A stretch of DNA of 62,842 nucleotides, from contig NZ_FOHU01000017.1 of NCBI RefSeq assembly GCF_900111615.1, positions 1 to 62,842 of the forward strand. The letters are read 5' to 3'. Every line of letters starts with the position of its first letter. The stretch's first letter is position 1. The notes beneath the pieces are model-generated. The model saw only the letters and a program-made list of their open reading frames with translations. It had not been told where the DNA came from and searched no databases. Below, in pieces: positions 62,352-62,842 of this stretch. A program made the translations under genes and the position numbers. Source of the DNA: Natronincola peptidivorans (GTDB taxonomy: Bacteria > Bacillota > Clostridia > Peptostreptococcales > Natronincolaceae).

Positions 62352-62842
62352 TTAATACTTAAACCTACTTATACTTTCTTGCATTTCTTCTGCTAATCGT
62401 GCTAAGGCTTCACTGGCATTGGATATTTCTTCCATAGAAGCTGTTTGTTCTTCCACTGACGCAGAAGCTTCTTCAGTCCCAGCAGCGTTTTCTTCAGCAA
62501 TTGCAGCTAAGCTTTGCATGATATCTGCAAGGTCATTTTTCTTAGCGTTCATTGTCTCTACAGAAGCTACAGATTTATTGACTATGGTCTGCACTGATTC
62601 AACCTGTTGGTCAATACCATCGAACTTGCTTTCTGTGATTTCTACACTCTTCACTTGTTCTTTGATAATGTTCAAGACATCCTGCATAATGCTCACAGCA
62701 TTTTGAGAGTTGCTTTGCAGCTTCTTTAGCATATCGTCTATTTCTTTTACTGACTGGGTTGATTGTTCTGCTAGCTTGCGGATTTCTTCCGCTACTACAG
62801 CAAATCCTTTACCGGCTTCCCCTGCCCTTGCAGCTTCAATAG
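62352..62842 (-). CDS. Methyl-accepting chemotaxis protein, C-terminal part (runs off the window)
   Basis: At least 163 codons of the signalling domain, open at the right window edge. The edge codes for [20 protein letters not shown], the conserved hairpin tip; the rest is a coiled coil with methylation-type Glu/Gln stretches (AAGTEEASASVEEQTASMEE) and ends in ...ESISRFKY. The sensor and membrane parts lie outside the window. A terminator follows the stop. Confidence 0.95.
   Translation of the reverse strand, partial: IEAARAGEAGKGFAVVAEEIRKLAEQSTQSVKEIDDMLKKLQSNSQNAVSIMQDVLNIIKEQVKSVEITESKFDGIDQQVESVQTIVNKSVASVETMNAKKNDLADIMQSLAAIAEENAAGTEEASASVEEQTASMEEISNASEALARLAEEMQESISRFKY

Overview
The window looks like a chromosomal segment of a low-GC, endospore-forming, anaerobic Firmicute of the class Clostridia; I would guess an Alkaliphilus-like lineage, but I cannot verify the genus. 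The pointers are A+T-rich DNA, strong GGAGG ribosome-binding sites with frequent TTG/GTG starts, spore genes (sspH, spmA, spmB, a ytaF-like gene, LysM spore-coat-type proteins), an FMN, a ykkC-class and a c-di-GMP-I riboswitch, and an in-frame UGA followed by a bacterial SECIS-like hairpin.

Layout. 1-0.6 kb: the 5' end of a 16S rRNA gene (minus strand) behind three tandem promoters with TTGACA and 17-bp spacers. 0.6-2.5 kb: a DUF1576 membrane protein and a small partner. 2.6-6.4 kb: riboflavin operon ribD-ribE-ribBA-ribH under an FMN riboswitch. 6.5-9.1 kb: ytaF, a DUF1622 protein, a flavodoxin-fold reductase and a 2-Cys peroxiredoxin. 9.3-11.9 kb: a cadC-cadA heavy-metal operon whose P-type ATPase appears to carry selenocysteine in its N-terminal metal-binding motif. 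12-17 kb: sspH, a LysM/deacetylase, a DUF421/DUF4363 pair, and an arsR / thioredoxin-arsP arsenic module. 17.2-26.2 kb: a co-directional cluster for murein-peptide salvage and spore maturation (lysA, dipeptide epimerase, spmA, spmB, LD-carboxypeptidase, M20 amidohydrolase, serine hydrolase). It is preceded by a good sigma-54 promoter and by its likely activator, a PAS-AAA+-Fis protein. 26.4-31.3 kb: uppP, asnB, a CBS protein, an unknown gene and an L,D-transpeptidase. 31.6-33.2 kb: a ykkC-class riboswitch controlling a B3/4-domain protein and a small radical SAM protein.

33.2-43.2 kb is an accessory zone of low gene density. Two near-identical 173-bp three-hairpin elements lie in it in opposite orientations. 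Between them are gene remnants (truncated retropepsin-like gene, nonsense-mutated nucleotidyltransferase, L,D-transpeptidase, serine-recombinase and flavoprotein fragments), a HEPN/MNT-type pair, small membrane proteins and a chemotaxis receptor with a c-di-GMP-I riboswitch in its leader. 43.2-62.8 kb returns to ordinary genes: rhodanese, DnaJ-domain protein, D-cysteine desulfhydrase-like enzyme, a four-LysM protein, a voltage-sensor-only membrane protein, DUF4153 protein, SLH-deacetylase, lipoprotein serpin, large catalase, acetyltransferases, a deacetylase-LysM protein, a PPC-domain protein and the end of a second chemotaxis receptor.

Themes that link the genes: peptidoglycan turnover and spore-envelope remodelling recur (three polysaccharide deacetylases with different anchors, L,D-transpeptidase, LD-carboxypeptidase, epimerase, UppP, LysM proteins). 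Metal and oxidant defence forms a second theme (CadC/CadA, ArsR/ArsP, peroxiredoxin, catalase). The most unusual signals are the probable selenocysteine P-type ATPase, the sigma-54-linked murein salvage cluster and the ykkC-controlled B3/4 plus radical SAM pair.
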